From NCBI GenBank assembly GCA_020627785.1, contig JAHDGF010000002.1, positions 1 to 64,000 of the forward strand: a stretch of 64,000 nucleotides of DNA, read 5' to 3'. Position 1 is the first letter of the stretch. The number at the start of each line of letters is the position of its first letter. The position numbers and the translations under genes are program-made. Under the pieces are notes generated by a model that worked only from the letters and a program-made list of their open reading frames with translations, was not told the DNA's origin and ran no database searches. This document shows, one piece after another, positions 1 through 9,552 of the stretch. This stretch comes from Saprospiraceae bacterium. GTDB lineage: Bacteria; Bacteroidota; Bacteroidia; Chitinophagales; Saprospiraceae.

Positions 1-60
1 GCTGGTTAGAGCATCTGACTGTTAATCAGAGGGTCCAAGGTTCAAGTCCTTGAGGAAGCG
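1..60 (+). tRNA. tRNA-Asn (GTT), 5' end cut by window edge
   Basis: The window opens inside the D arm. The anticodon stem-loop has 5-bp TCTGA/TCAGA arms around CTGTTAA, giving anticodon GTT (Asn). The T arm CAAGG/CCTTG closes a TTCAAGT loop, followed by the 3' acceptor strand AGGAAGC and discriminator G60. About 14 nt of the 5' acceptor and D stem lie outside. CCA is not encoded (CAA follows). Confidence 0.93.
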
Positions 61-70
61 CAATAAAAGT

Positions 71-101
71 AGGGGTTTCATTCATTTGAGACCCCTTTTT
101 T
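71..101 (+). terminator. Rho-independent terminator after tRNA-Asn
   Basis: A 10-bp stem (71-80 with 87-96, one G-U pair) closes a 6-nt loop and is followed by a run of six T. It lies 11 nt past the tRNA. On the minus strand a weaker T-rich tail follows the same hairpin, so it may also end the converging gene that stops at 126. Confidence 0.85.
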
Positions 102-125
102 ATGCTCAAATGGAAGTTCCTCCAT

Positions 126-863
126 TTAATCAAAGTAGTCTTTTGAAAGAAAAGGTTCATTAGGATCTAATCCTGTAAAAAGTCGGTGAAAATTTTTCTG
201 AATTAAGTTATTTGGTAAGTACCACTTAATGGAATGTGCTCCAGCCCCTCGCATCGTTGTTACATTATTTATATCATCCATTGTAAACGCTGTGGATAAA
301 ACATCATACCTGTTTACAAACGCAGAAAATGTTTGTAACATGGTATTTCCAAGACCATAAAATCTTGAAGGTATTAAGCTTCCAACAGTTCCAATCTTAA
401 CTCTAGTTTTTAAATAATCTTGATTGGCTTGACTTAATAAATAGAAACCCAAAACTGCATTATAAATTATTATAGAACCTTGGCTACTTCCGATCAAACC
501 AATCTGAGAATTATTGATGCGACCATATTCTAGAATAGCCATAGTTCTATACATGGCGTCGTTTGGTATAATAGTATTTACAGTTAGAGTAGTAGCTGTC
601 TGAATCAGCCATTGATAATCCTCCTTTATTTCTTGTAGGTCTGGTAGTCCTAGCGTATCATTATAAATTAACTTGAATCGTCGTGGCGAAAAATAAACGT
701 TGACAATATCCAATGCTTTTTCAGCCTTACTTTGATTTTTTAATAAACCATTGACATAGTATAGATTCTCGGAAGCATTTATTGCGCTTGGAATATTACC
801 ATTGTTAGAAACACTTTGCTTTGCCTCTAAAATTTTATTTTGGACTAAATGAGAATTAGGCAT
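126..863 (-). CDS. Putative lipase-fold (alpha/beta hydrolase) protein
   Basis: A 245-residue protein without signal peptide or membrane segment. It carries a nucleophile-elbow-like motif GSSQG (Ser127) after a hydrophobic strand, then NRYDVLS (Asp187) and GAGAHSIKWY (His210). The Ser-Asp-His order and spacing fit an alpha/beta hydrolase of the lipase type, and the N-x-x-D-V context recalls class-3-like lipases. I do not recognise a named family, so the catalytic assignment is inferred from motifs only. It starts at ATG 863, 53 nt downstream of the desaturase, and may share its transcript. The 3' side faces the tRNA terminator hairpin. Confidence 0.6.
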   Translation of the reverse strand: MPNSHLVQNKILEAKQSVSNNGNIPSAINASENLYYVNGLLKNQSKAEKALDIVNVYFSPRRFKLIYNDTLGLPDLQEIKEDYQWLIQTATTLTVNTIIPNDAMYRTMAILEYGRINNSQIGLIGSSQGSIIIYNAVLGFYLLSQANQDYLKTRVKIGTVGSLIPSRFYGLGNTMLQTFSAFVNRYDVLSTAFTMDDINNVTTMRGAGAHSIKWYLPNNLIQKNFHRLFTGLDPNEPFLSKDYFD

Positions 864-916
864 TGTTGATCTTTATTATTAGAGACAAAAGCCCAACTCT
901 TGTTACCCTCACATAA

Positions 917-2062
917 CTATGCAGTCCTTGCCAAGGTCGCTTTTCCTGCTCTTGCTACTTCAGCATTTGGCTTAGATAAGATTTTCAACATTTCATAATG
1001 CTTTCGCAAAGCTGTTAGGAAGCGTTTGTTTTCTTGATATACAATTTGATGATCATCACAAGTCTCTTTCAAAATATCTGTTAGAGCCGAATAGTGTACA
1101 TGACAGACCTTAGGGAAAAGGTGATGAATGACGTGAATATTTATTCCTCCCATCAACCAAGTTCCAAGTTTACTATGTCTACAAAAGTCTGCTGTCGTTT
1201 CTAAAACGTGAAGTGCATAATTGTTTTCAATATTTCCTTTTTCATCTGGCAAAGGATAAGTTGTTCCCTCATACACATGCGTCACTTGAAACATTAATGC
1301 AAATGTAAGACCAGGTAAAAAGTGCATAAAAATCCAACACATAAATATGAAGCCTGCAGATTGAGGCAAGAAAATCATTGGTAGGATAAATCCTGTACCA
1401 TAATAAAAAGCCTTCCCTATAAAGAGTATAACATACTCCTTAAGCGGGTGCTTAATGTTTTTCTGATTTCCAATATTACTTTCAACAAAAAACCATTTGA
1501 AATCTTTGATTGTCACCCAGTGCAACATAGCCAACGCATAGAGCCCGAAAGTGTAAAAATGTTGCCATTTGTGTTTTGGTAACCAAGGCTCATCTGGGGA
1601 AAACCTAAACTGCCCATGAGTCTCTAAGGTTACATCGATTCCATGAATATTAACGTAACCATGATGTGCTCCATGCATTCTCCGGAATAGGTATTGATTC
1701 CCTCCAACAAAATCCATAGAATAACTCCAAAATTGATTAACCTTTTGATTTTCAGAATAGGCATCATGGGTTGCATCGTGCATGATGTTAAAGGCAATAA
1801 AAATAATCACAAAGCCCCAAGCGAAATAAGTCAAAAATAAACCCAGATTGCCTAAAGTCCCGGACATTATCAGTCCAAAACACGCAAGCCACATAACTAT
1901 TGCTAGAGCAGTCTTAATATACATTTCCATATTGGCATATGGAGAGATCTCATTTGTCTTAAAGTATTCATTCACTCTACTCCTCAGATCTCGTATAAAG
2001 TCATCTTTTAGTGGTGTACTTTTAAATTTGACTCTCTTGTCGGAAGTCATACGATTCAGCAT
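917..2062 (-). CDS. Fatty acid desaturase (linoleoyl-CoA/acyl-lipid desaturase type)
   Basis: A 381-residue integral membrane di-iron desaturase that introduces a cis double bond into fatty acyl chains. All three histidine boxes are present: HDATH at 95-99, HGAHH at 130-134 and HVIHH at 310-314. Hydrophobic pairs at about 50-95 and 210-260 match the usual four-helix layout. The pattern fits the DesA/linoleoyl-CoA desaturase branch common in Bacteroidota. There is no cytochrome b5 domain, so an external electron donor is needed. Regiospecificity (delta-5, -6 or other) cannot be read from the sequence. The ATG at 2062 was kept; a second Met lies 4 codons in. Confidence 0.9.
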   Translation of the reverse strand: MLNRMTSDKRVKFKSTPLKDDFIRDLRSRVNEYFKTNEISPYANMEMYIKTALAIVMWLACFGLIMSGTLGNLGLFLTYFAWGFVIIFIAFNIMHDATHDAYSENQKVNQFWSYSMDFVGGNQYLFRRMHGAHHGYVNIHGIDVTLETHGQFRFSPDEPWLPKHKWQHFYTFGLYALAMLHWVTIKDFKWFFVESNIGNQKNIKHPLKEYVILFIGKAFYYGTGFILPMIFLPQSAGFIFMCWIFMHFLPGLTFALMFQVTHVYEGTTYPLPDEKGNIENNYALHVLETTADFCRHSKLGTWLMGGINIHVIHHLFPKVCHVHYSALTDILKETCDDHQIVYQENKRFLTALRKHYEMLKILSKPNAEVARAGKATLARTA

Positions 2063-2124
2063 AATACTTCTATTAGATTTAGGTGCAAATTATTACAATT
2101 TCACTAGTCTTTAGACTCGGATTG

Positions 2125-2132
2125 CAAAAATA
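2125..2132 (-). promoter_or_regulatory. Candidate -7 element (TAnnTTTG) for the desaturase
   Basis: Reads TATTTTTG on the minus strand, 63 nt upstream of the desaturase start, so the 5' leader would be about 55 nt. No good TTTG -33 box is seen at 19-20 nt, so support is partial. Confidence 0.3.
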
Positions 2133-2186
2133 ACTAAATATTAAATTCGGATTTATATCTATATTAATCCTTTAACATACAACCGC

Positions 2187-3857
2187 ATGAAGATTATTAT
2201 TATTGAATCCTTTTTTTTGTTCGCTTTCGCAAATATTTATGCACAAAATAATACGGTAGGCGTCCTTCAAAGTAGCCCTGATTCCTACTTAGGTTATACC
2301 TTTTTCTCTCCATTTAACAGCACAAACGCTTACATGGTTGATAATTGCGGAAGATTGGTGAACCAATGGAATAGAGGTACACGACCTGGCTTATCTGCCT
2401 ATTTTCTAGACAATGGGCTGATGCTAAGAACCTATAAAATTGATCCAATTGGTCCATTCACTTCTGCAAGTAATGCTGGGGGTCTAGAACTGGTAGATTG
2501 GGATAATAATGTAGTTTGGTTTTATGAATTAAATGATGATCAATCTCTTTCTCATCATGATGTAGTAATGATGCCCAATGGTAACCTTCTAGTCCTTACT
2601 TGGGAACTAACCTATACAGATGAATTGGTCGAACTTGGCAGAGACCCAAATGAAATATTTTCAGCAGGTTTTATGTGGTCTGAGAAAATTCTAGAAATCA
2701 GACCGATTGGAAGTAATGAAATGGAGATTGTATGGCAATGGGAAATCAAGGACCATTACATACAAGACTTTGATGATACTAAATTAAACTTTGGAGTTGT
2801 GTCAGAACACCCAGAGCTTTTTGACATCAATCTACCGGAATTAAACAGTAATAATAGCAACTCAACTAGAGATTGGAATCACTTTAATGCGATTGACTAT
2901 AATCCCGAATTAGATCAGATTTTAATAAGTACGAGAAATTCAGACGAAATCTGGATCATTGATCATTCAACAACCATTAATGAAGCGGCTGGCCATACTG
3001 GTGGAACATATGGAAAAGGGGGAGACATTCTCTATAGATGGGGAAATGCCAATGCCTATGATCGAGCCACGGTTGCCTCACAAAAGTTATTTGGACAGCA
3101 CGGTGTGAACTGGATTACTGAAGGAGAAGATACAGGGAGCATTATGATTTATAACAATGGAAATGGAAGGCCAGGTACTGATTTTTCTACTGCGGAAGTT
3201 TTACTTCCACCACAGTCTGATCCTGGATTTTATATTATGCCAGATGAAGACCCCATAGGACCGGAAAACCCTGAATGGATCTATGACGGCGACACCAATG
3301 GGCCTTTTTATTCCCCCTTTCTTTCCAACGCACAGCGTCTACCAAACGAAAATACCTTTATAAACGCTGGTTCAATAGGACACATTTATGAAGTAAATAT
3401 GGATGATGAGATTGTTTGGGAATATATCATTCCTCTCAGTGGTAATAGTCCAGTTCCACAAGGATCAAATGCCAATAACAATTCTACCTTCCGCGCATAT
3501 AAATATGGTCTTGACTATCCTGGATTTAATGGAATAAATCTCGTCGCTACAGAAACACTCGAACCGAATAATAACCCTGATCCTTGTGATTTGGTGTCGA
3601 CAGAAGACATAGATGTTGACCTTTTGAATATAAATCACATCTATGATGGTAACTTAAAGAATCTAAACATTTACTATCAAGGTTTTTATTCATTATCTCT
3701 GCATGTCTTCGATATTCATGGGCGGATGTTTTTACAAAGTGAATTAAGCCAAGGCGAAAATAATATTGACTTATCTGGACTTGAAAAATCAATGTACGTC
3801 TTTACGGTAAGTACAGATTCAAAAATTATTAAAACGGAAAAACTTATCATCCACTAA
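2187..3857 (+). CDS. Secreted arylsulfotransferase-family protein with T9SS sorting domain
   Basis: A 556-residue protein with a Sec signal peptide (about 1-19, ending IYAQ). The central region has repeating propeller-like blades: GGLELVDWDNNVVWFYEL, LSHHDVVMMPNGNLLVL near 120-138, ILISTRNSDEIWIID near 250 and GDILYRWGN. This is the pattern of the arylsulfate sulfotransferase (ASST) family, with His-rich catalytic motifs. The last ~75 residues (LSLHVFDIHGRMFLQSEL... YVFTVSTDSKIIKTEKLIIH) form a T9SS type A sorting domain, so export to the surface is expected. Substrate unknown; many Bacteroidota ASST-like proteins have no proven activity. It leads a run with comF starting 3 nt after its stop. 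Confidence 0.8.
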   Translation: MKIIIIESFFLFAFANIYAQNNTVGVLQSSPDSYLGYTFFSPFNSTNAYMVDNCGRLVNQWNRGTRPGLSAYFLDNGLMLRTYKIDPIGPFTSASNAGGLELVDWDNNVVWFYELNDDQSLSHHDVVMMPNGNLLVLTWELTYTDELVELGRDPNEIFSAGFMWSEKILEIRPIGSNEMEIVWQWEIKDHYIQDFDDTKLNFGVVSEHPELFDINLPELNSNNSNSTRDWNHFNAIDYNPELDQILISTRNSDEIWIIDHSTTINEAAGHTGGTYGKGGDILYRWGNANAYDRATVASQKLFGQHGVNWITEGEDTGSIMIYNNGNGRPGTDFSTAEVLLPPQSDPGFYIMPDEDPIGPENPEWIYDGDTNGPFYSPFLSNAQRLPNENTFINAGSIGHIYEVNMDDEIVWEYIIPLSGNSPVPQGSNANNNSTFRAYKYGLDYPGFNGINLVATETLEPNNNPDPCDLVSTEDIDVDLLNINHIYDGNLKNLNIYYQGFYSLSLHVFDIHGRMFLQSELSQGENNIDLSGLEKSMYVFTVSTDSKIIKTEKLIIH

Positions 3858-3860
3858 AAA

Positions 3861-4565
3861 ATGTTGGCCTTCATTTCAAATTATCTTCAAGCCATTGTGC
3901 ATTTATTTTTCCCAAACTTGTGCTGTGGTTGTGGACACAAACCACCCATAAAAGATGATTTGTTTTGTTTAAGTTGTCAACTAGATCTTCCTTTTACGGA
4001 CCACATTACAGTAAAAGACAATCAACTAGAAATGAAGGTCAAAGGGAGGTTCAAAATCGATCGAGGTGCTGCGTATTTCTACTTTAGAAAAGGCGGCAAA
4101 GTCCAAGAGCTGATTCATAAAATTAAATATCAAAACAAACCTCAAATTGCAAGAGCTCTGGGACGAAAATTTGGTGAACAGTTGATTGAATCAGAAGACT
4201 TCCCAATCCCAGATCTTTTAATTCCAATACCTCTTCACTTTAAAAAATTTCGATTGAGAGGTTACAATCAAAGCACGGAATACGCCAAAGGCATTCAAGA
4301 AGTATTAAATTGTTCAATGGCAACTAATATATTGACTAAACCACTTCCTACGCCTTCACAAACAGATAAAAGCCGTCTAGGACGCATAAAGAGTGTTGGA
4401 AACACCTTTAAGATTAATGGACTAGAGCAACTTGTCAACAAGAATGTCCTATTAATAGATGATGTTATAACAACAGGTGCCACTTTAGAAGCTGCAGCCG
4501 AGAAATTATTGCAGGCTAAAAACCTACGCTTATCTTTGGCCTGTATTGCAATGGCAGAAATCTAA
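3861..4565 (+). CDS. comF: ComF-family phosphoribosyltransferase-like protein
   Basis: A 234-residue cytoplasmic protein. An N-terminal zinc-ribbon-like cluster (Cys21, 22, 24 and Cys36, 39) precedes a type I phosphoribosyltransferase domain with the PRPP loop VLLIDDVITTGAT at about 199-211. RGYNQS near 134 is the other ComF hallmark. In naturally competent bacteria ComF acts in transformation, linked to late DNA uptake/processing; the same family is also found in non-competent Bacteroidota. The start lies 3 nt after the preceding stop and the stop overlaps the next start (TAATG). Confidence 0.88.
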   Translation: MLAFISNYLQAIVHLFFPNLCCGCGHKPPIKDDLFCLSCQLDLPFTDHITVKDNQLEMKVKGRFKIDRGAAYFYFRKGGKVQELIHKIKYQNKPQIARALGRKFGEQLIESEDFPIPDLLIPIPLHFKKFRLRGYNQSTEYAKGIQEVLNCSMATNILTKPLPTPSQTDKSRLGRIKSVGNTFKINGLEQLVNKNVLLIDDVITTGATLEAAAEKLLQAKNLRLSLACIAMAEI

Positions 4566-5065
4566 TGGTTGAATTAATTAAAAAAGAATTTATACGACGT
4601 GTGCAAGAAGAATCCCTAGCTAGGATTGTTAAATGTGTACAATTACTGGGATACGATGGTCTATGGTATACTCCAAATAAGAACGTAAACTCAATCGCTA
4701 ATTTAGTTTTACACCTTTCTGGAAATATTACTCAATACATCCATACTACCTTTGGTCATCAAGCTGATAAAAGAAATCGAGATTTAGAATTTTCTTCACA
4801 CAGAACACATAGTAAAGATCAATTGATAAAGAGCATTGAAGAAAGTATAATTAAGGCTGTTGAATATGTTCAAAAATCGGAGGCGTCAAACTTTGAAAAA
4901 ATACATGAAGTTCAATGTTTCAAAGAATCGGGAATAAGCATTTTAATTCACGTTATTGAACATACAAGTTACCACACTGGTCAGATCACACAGATGACTA
5001 AGTGGATTAATAATATTGACACTGGTTATTATTCAGGGCTGGAACTAGATAAAACAGTTAAGTGA
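4565..5065 (+). CDS. DinB-superfamily (DUF1572-like) protein
   Basis: A 166-residue, all-helical protein. His50 in NLVLHLSGN and the C-terminal motif HVIEHTSYHTGQI (His129, His133, His137) match the three-His metal site of the DinB/YfiT four-helix bundle. Family members act as metal-dependent thiol or small-molecule transferases, but most are uncharacterised and no substrate can be assigned here. The ATG shares one base with the comF stop. The stop overlaps the next gene's GTG start by 4 nt, suggesting translational coupling. Confidence 0.78.
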   Translation: MVELIKKEFIRRVQEESLARIVKCVQLLGYDGLWYTPNKNVNSIANLVLHLSGNITQYIHTTFGHQADKRNRDLEFSSHRTHSKDQLIKSIEESIIKAVEYVQKSEASNFEKIHEVQCFKESGISILIHVIEHTSYHTGQITQMTKWINNIDTGYYSGLELDKTVK

Positions 5066-6204
5066 AACTTACAGTACTTAACATAACAGAGGAAGGAAGA
5101 GGAGGAGGACCACTCAAGCGAATTATTGATGTCGCGTCAGAATTAAAAGATACTGACATCAACTCAGTGGCTCTTTTCCCTAAAGATAACTCCGAAGGTT
5201 TCGAGCAAGAATTAGCTGTCGCAAAAATACCCTACCGAAAAATTAAATTACATCGACTTACAAAAGAAAAAAAATCTCTACTCGCTTACCTATTTACATT
5301 TATCCCAGAAATTATTGCACTAAAAAAAGTCATTAAAAAATCTCAAACAGACATTGTTTTATGCAACGGTTCTTGGCAAATAAAAGGTGTTCTGGCAGCC
5401 AAATTTGCGAAAGCGAAAAGCATCTGGATTCAAAACGATACGCAACAAGGAACTATGGTCAGAATGTTGTTTAAATTAGTTGCCAACATCCCTGACGCTT
5501 ATGTGTATGTGTCCAATCGTACCAAAGAATATTACGAGGCAATCAATCCAAAAATAAAAACCAAACCATCGGTTGTGATACAGTCTCCGGTCAACATGAA
5601 TAAATTTTCACCTAGGAATGGAAAAGGACTTTTGCCCGATGCTACATTCAAGGTTCTTTCCGTTGGCTATATCAATTCCAACAAGGGATTTGATACTTTG
5701 GCTCGAGCCATTAATCTGGTGAATCAAAAAACCAAGAAGGATGTACAATTCTACATAGCCGGACCAGCTTTTGATAGTCAACAAGAATATTACAACATGT
5801 TGTTGAACATCAAGAAAGAGAATAACATAAACAATCTTCACTTTTTGGGCATGAGAAAAGATATCGACCAACTCTTAAATGAGGTTGATTTATATGTTTG
5901 TAGTTCTGACTTCGAAGCCAGTCCAATCTCAATTTGGGAAGCATTAGCCTCCGGTCTCCCAGTCGTTTCTACAGATGTAGGCGATGTTAAAGAAATAATT
6001 GAGCAGAATGATTGTGGTATAGTCGTTCCTTGCAAAAATCCTTCAGAATTAGCAGGAGCTATCCTACAAATGTTAAAAGACCGTGATTATCTGGAAAAAT
6101 GTAGGAAAAACAGCCGCGAAACCGCTATTTCCAATTTTTCAATGGATTCTACAGCCAGTAAATACCGGGAATTCTACCATCAAATCGCTAAATCTTCCAC
6201 TTAA
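5062..6204 (+). CDS. Glycosyltransferase family 4
   Basis: A 380-residue GT-B fold glycosyltransferase. The N-terminal Rossmann domain starts with LNITEEGRGGGPLKRI (acceptor-side glycine loop). The C-terminal domain has FKVLSVGYINSNKG and the donor-binding E-x7-E motif EASPISIWE at about 284-292, followed by ASGLPVVSTD. It transfers a sugar from an NDP-sugar to a glycan or lipid-linked acceptor at the inner membrane face. Start is GTG at 5062, overlapping the previous stop (GTGA). It lies 61 nt before the main glycan operon, which has its own promoter. Confidence 0.88.
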   Translation: MKLTVLNITEEGRGGGPLKRIIDVASELKDTDINSVALFPKDNSEGFEQELAVAKIPYRKIKLHRLTKEKKSLLAYLFTFIPEIIALKKVIKKSQTDIVLCNGSWQIKGVLAAKFAKAKSIWIQNDTQQGTMVRMLFKLVANIPDAYVYVSNRTKEYYEAINPKIKTKPSVVIQSPVNMNKFSPRNGKGLLPDATFKVLSVGYINSNKGFDTLARAINLVNQKTKKDVQFYIAGPAFDSQQEYYNMLLNIKKENNINNLHFLGMRKDIDQLLNEVDLYVCSSDFEASPISIWEALASGLPVVSTDVGDVKEIIEQNDCGIVVPCKNPSELAGAILQMLKDRDYLEKCRKNSRETAISNFSMDSTASKYREFYHQIAKSST

Positions 6205-6210
6205 CCAGAA

Positions 6211-6241
6211 TTTGAGCTTCGTATTATATTAAGTAAATTTG
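6211..6241 (+). promoter_or_regulatory. Bacteroidota-type promoter of the glycan operon
   Basis: TTTG at 6211-6214, a 19-nt spacer, then TAAATTTG at 6234-6241. This is an exact fit to the primary-sigma consensus known from Bacteroides (TTTG, then TAnnTTTG). Transcription would start near 6248, leaving a leader of about 18 nt before the ATG at 6266. The tightly packed genes that follow, to 14961, have no second comparable promoter that I could see. Confidence 0.7.
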
Positions 6242-6265
6242 TAATAAGATATACTTACACAGAAT

Positions 6266-7318
6266 ATGAAGAAAATAATGGTGACAGGATCCTCTGGATT
6301 AATAGGATCAGAGGTATGCATTCATTTTGGTAATAGGGATTGGGAAGTACATGGCGTTGATAATAACCAAAGAGCTATTTTCTTCGGAGAAAGGGGTGAT
6401 ACAAGATGGAATCAACAAAGACTCGAAAAAAGTTTATCAAATTTCAAACATCATGAACTTGATATAAGAAATAGAGAAGGTGTCCTTAAAATAATTCAAG
6501 AGATTCAACCAGATGCCATTGTTCATACGGCCGCTCAACCTTCACATGACAAAGCTGCAGAAATTCCTTTTGAGGACTTTGATACAAATGCAGTGGGTAC
6601 TTTCAATCTGCTAGAGGCAACACGTCAATACTCTACATCAATACCCTTTGTACATTTATCTACCAACAAAGTCTATGGTGATGCACCCAATGAGATTGAA
6701 TTAGTTGAGCTTGAGAAAAGATATGATTACGCGGATAAAACTTATGCGGAAGGGATTCCGGAAAGTTTTAGAATTGATCAAACGAAGCATTCATTATTCG
6801 GATCATCTAAAGTAGCTGCAGACATTGCCGTACAAGAATATGGTCGGTACTTTGATATGCCTACAGCTTGTCTTAGAGGTGGTTGCTTAACAGGCCCTAA
6901 TCATAGCGGTGTGGAGTTACATGGATTTCTTAGTTACCTAATAAAATGTAACCTAATTGAAAAGGAGTATACGATTTTTGGTTACAAGGGGAAACAAGTC
7001 AGAGACAATATTCACTCTTATGATGTGGCGAAATTTATTGAAGCATTTATAGAAGCTCCTAGGATAGCAGAAGTATACAACCTAGGTGGAGGTAAAGAAA
7101 ACACCTGTTCCATTCTTGAGGCCTTTGATATGATTTCTGAAATTTCGGGCATACCAATGAAGTATAATTATAGCGACCAAAATAGAATTGGAGATCATAT
7201 TTGTTATTATTCCGATTTACGTAAGATGAAATCTCACTACCCAGACTGGGACATCACAAAATCCATTGGTGATATTTTTAATGAGATCTATGATTCATGG
7301 AAAACAAGGGTCCAGTAA
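6266..7318 (+). CDS. NAD-dependent epimerase/dehydratase (CDP-paratose 2-epimerase-like SDR)
   Basis: A 350-residue extended short-chain dehydrogenase. The NAD-binding glycine motif GSSGLIG is at 8-14, an acidic Asp follows strand 2 (VDNN), and STNKVYGD at 132-139 supplies the catalytic Ser/Thr. At the active-site Y-x3-K position the sequence is FGSSK (Phe178, Lys182), so the catalytic Tyr is replaced. The block [19 protein letters not shown] resembles proteins annotated as CDP-paratose/CDP-tyvelose 2-epimerases. Role: remodelling of a nucleotide sugar for the downstream glycan. First gene behind the 6211 promoter; its 3' end overlaps the next gene by 22 nt. Confidence 0.82.
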   Translation: MKKIMVTGSSGLIGSEVCIHFGNRDWEVHGVDNNQRAIFFGERGDTRWNQQRLEKSLSNFKHHELDIRNREGVLKIIQEIQPDAIVHTAAQPSHDKAAEIPFEDFDTNAVGTFNLLEATRQYSTSIPFVHLSTNKVYGDAPNEIELVELEKRYDYADKTYAEGIPESFRIDQTKHSLFGSSKVAADIAVQEYGRYFDMPTACLRGGCLTGPNHSGVELHGFLSYLIKCNLIEKEYTIFGYKGKQVRDNIHSYDVAKFIEAFIEAPRIAEVYNLGGGKENTCSILEAFDMISEISGIPMKYNYSDQNRIGDHICYYSDLRKMKSHYPDWDITKSIGDIFNEIYDSWKTRVQ

Positions 7319-8484
7319 GTGTAACCATTGTTAATCGTGTGTATCCTCCTGATAAGGGAGTGATCTCAGAAGCACCCAGCGATTTAGCAAAATATTTAGA
7401 TAGACAAGGAGTTGATGTCAAAGTTGTTCATACCAATGGAGTTTATCCTGGCGGCGGCGCATCTGGTGAAATCATCGGAGAAATTCACAAGGTCAATTCG
7501 ATCTATGATGGAAAAAGTAAATTGCTCAGATTCTTTACAAGCCTCATCGAAGGCAGACGATTAATTAGAAAGGCGTTAGAAGTAAACAAGGGAGTTGTTA
7601 TTGTTATGACCAGTCCTCCACTTTTAAGTTATTGGGCTTCCAAAATATTCAATAAACACAAGGTCCCTTGGATTTATTGGAGCATGGACATTTTTCCTGA
7701 AGCCTTTGCTGCTGGCGGTTTAACTTCATCTTCCAATCCACTATATAAACATTTCTACAACCAGAAATACAGCAAGGCACCTAATGGAGTAATTGCCTTA
7801 GGTGAACTACAATCAAAATATCTATCTGATAAGTATCAGCAAAAATTACCCGAAGTGTTGCTTCCTTGTGGTGTCTTTTTAAATTCTCTACCACAGAAGG
7901 ATAATGATGATGAAAAACCAAAATGGAAAAATGAAGAAGATAAAATTGTCTTAGGTTATATCGGAAATTTAGGTGAGGCTCACTCCATTGACTTTATAAA
8001 ACAAGTAATGGATAACCTCAACGCTAAATCACAGAAACTAATTCTTGTAGTCTATGGTTCGAAAGCACATCACATTAAAAACTATTACGACAAGGACCGA
8101 CATCAAGGAATTCAGTTTTTCGATTTCATACCAAGACATCAATTAAAGTACATTGATTTACATTTAGTTTCGTTACTAAAAGAATGGGTGCATCTTTGTG
8201 TTCCTTCTAAGCTTGTAAGTGCTGTCCATAATGGTTCTATCTTTTTATACTTTGGAAAAAAAGAAAGTGATAATTGGCATTACTTGGGTAAGGCTGGTTG
8301 GATTATTGAAGATTCACCAAGCGCTGAGAAAGAAGTCCAAACATTCTTAAATGAATTGAGCATCGACAAAATAAAAAACAAGCAAGCGCAGATTGGTTCG
8401 CTCCCTGAGACGATGACTGAGAACATTAAAACTGCTTATGCAGGAATACATCAAATGGTAGAAAAAATATTGACCTATGAATAA
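7297..8484 (+). CDS. Glycosyltransferase (GT4-like, WbuB/WcaI type)
   Basis: A 395-residue GT-B protein. The N-terminal domain starts [13 protein letters not shown] and has [15 protein letters not shown] and [12 protein letters not shown], a pattern seen in WbuB/WcaI-like transferases of capsule and O-antigen loci. The C-terminal half has [14 protein letters not shown] and [17 protein letters not shown] clear E-x7-E donor motif is not visible, so it may be a divergent GT4. The ATG lies 22 nt inside the preceding gene. The end overlaps manC by 8 nt. Confidence 0.78.
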   Translation: MENKGPVSVTIVNRVYPPDKGVISEAPSDLAKYLDRQGVDVKVVHTNGVYPGGGASGEIIGEIHKVNSIYDGKSKLLRFFTSLIEGRRLIRKALEVNKGVVIVMTSPPLLSYWASKIFNKHKVPWIYWSMDIFPEAFAAGGLTSSSNPLYKHFYNQKYSKAPNGVIALGELQSKYLSDKYQQKLPEVLLPCGVFLNSLPQKDNDDEKPKWKNEEDKIVLGYIGNLGEAHSIDFIKQVMDNLNAKSQKLILVVYGSKAHHIKNYYDKDRHQGIQFFDFIPRHQLKYIDLHLVSLLKEWVHLCVPSKLVSAVHNGSIFLYFGKKESDNWHYLGKAGWIIEDSPSAEKEVQTFLNELSIDKIKNKQAQIGSLPETMTENIKTAYAGIHQMVEKILTYE

Positions 8485-9547
8485 GAATACATACATAGCA
8501 ATCATGGCTGGAGGCGTAGGATCACGATTCTGGCCATCAAGTAGAGAAAGTTTACCAAAACAGTTCCTTGACATACTTGGAGTCGGGAAATCTCTCATTC
8601 AGTTAACCTGTGAACGATTTCAAAAAATGGTTCCAGCAGAAAACATCCTCGTCCTTACAAACAAGTCTTATGTTGGTCTAGTAAAGGAACATCTTCCCCA
8701 ACTTCCTACAGATAACATTCTGGCCGAACCAAGTAGAAACAATACCGCCCCATGTAATGCTTTACTTGCATTAAAAATACATCAAAAAAATCCTGACGCA
8801 ACCTTGGTCATTGCTCCTTCAGATCATGTCATACTTTTAGAAGATGTGTTTCTAAAGAACATAACAAAGGCAGTAAATTTTGTGTCTTCGAATAAATCGC
8901 TAGCAACTCTCGGAATTCAGCCAACAAGGCCTGATACTGGATATGGTTATATCCAAATGTCAAGTCAGCAAAAAGATGGAATACACAAGGTTGAAGAGTT
9001 TAAAGAAAAACCCAACCGTGAAACAGCAAAACAATACGTTGAGTCTGGTAAATATTTATGGAACGCTGGAATATTTATCTGGACCGCTGCGGAAATAATT
9101 GATTCATTCAAAAAGAGTGCCTCTCAAATTATTCAAGTTCTAAGCGAGGATTTAAGTCAATTAAACTCCCCCAACGAACAAAACTATATTGATAAGGTGT
9201 ATCCTAATACAGAAAGCATAAGCATCGACTACGCAATTTTAGAAAAAGCGGATAATGTTTATACTATTCCATCTGACATCGGATGGTCAGATCTTGGAAC
9301 CTGGAATTCACTACATGCGTATTTGGAAAAAGACGAAGATGGAAATGTGAGCCTTGGTAAAGCTTTTACTTTAGAGGAGGTAAAGGACTGCTTTATCAAA
9401 AGTAATCAGGATAAACTAACAGTAGTTCGTGGACTAGAAAATTTCATTGTTATCGATGAAAAAGATATTTTATTGATCTATCCAAAAGATAAAGAACAAG
9501 AAATCAAAGCTCTTAAAGGCACCATAACTGATTCTAAATACCTATAA
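8477..9547 (+). CDS. manC: Mannose-1-phosphate guanylyltransferase
   Basis: Makes GDP-mannose from mannose-1-phosphate and GTP. The 356-residue protein opens with the nucleotidyltransferase signature MAGGVGSRFWPSSRESLPKQF (residues 10-30), including the pyrophosphorylase Arg and Lys. EKPNRETAKQY and YLWNAGIFIW are also family motifs, and SDIGWSDLGTWNSL near 270 is typical of GMP enzymes. The length matches the single-function enzyme, without the C-terminal isomerase domain of bifunctional ManC/AlgA. It supplies GDP-mannose (or derived GDP sugars) to the surrounding transferases. Confidence 0.93.
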   Translation: MNKNTYIAIMAGGVGSRFWPSSRESLPKQFLDILGVGKSLIQLTCERFQKMVPAENILVLTNKSYVGLVKEHLPQLPTDNILAEPSRNNTAPCNALLALKIHQKNPDATLVIAPSDHVILLEDVFLKNITKAVNFVSSNKSLATLGIQPTRPDTGYGYIQMSSQQKDGIHKVEEFKEKPNRETAKQYVESGKYLWNAGIFIWTAAEIIDSFKKSASQIIQVLSEDLSQLNSPNEQNYIDKVYPNTESISIDYAILEKADNVYTIPSDIGWSDLGTWNSLHAYLEKDEDGNVSLGKAFTLEEVKDCFIKSNQDKLTVVRGLENFIVIDEKDILLIYPKDKEQEIKALKGTITDSKYL

Positions 9548-9552
9548 ATTTA

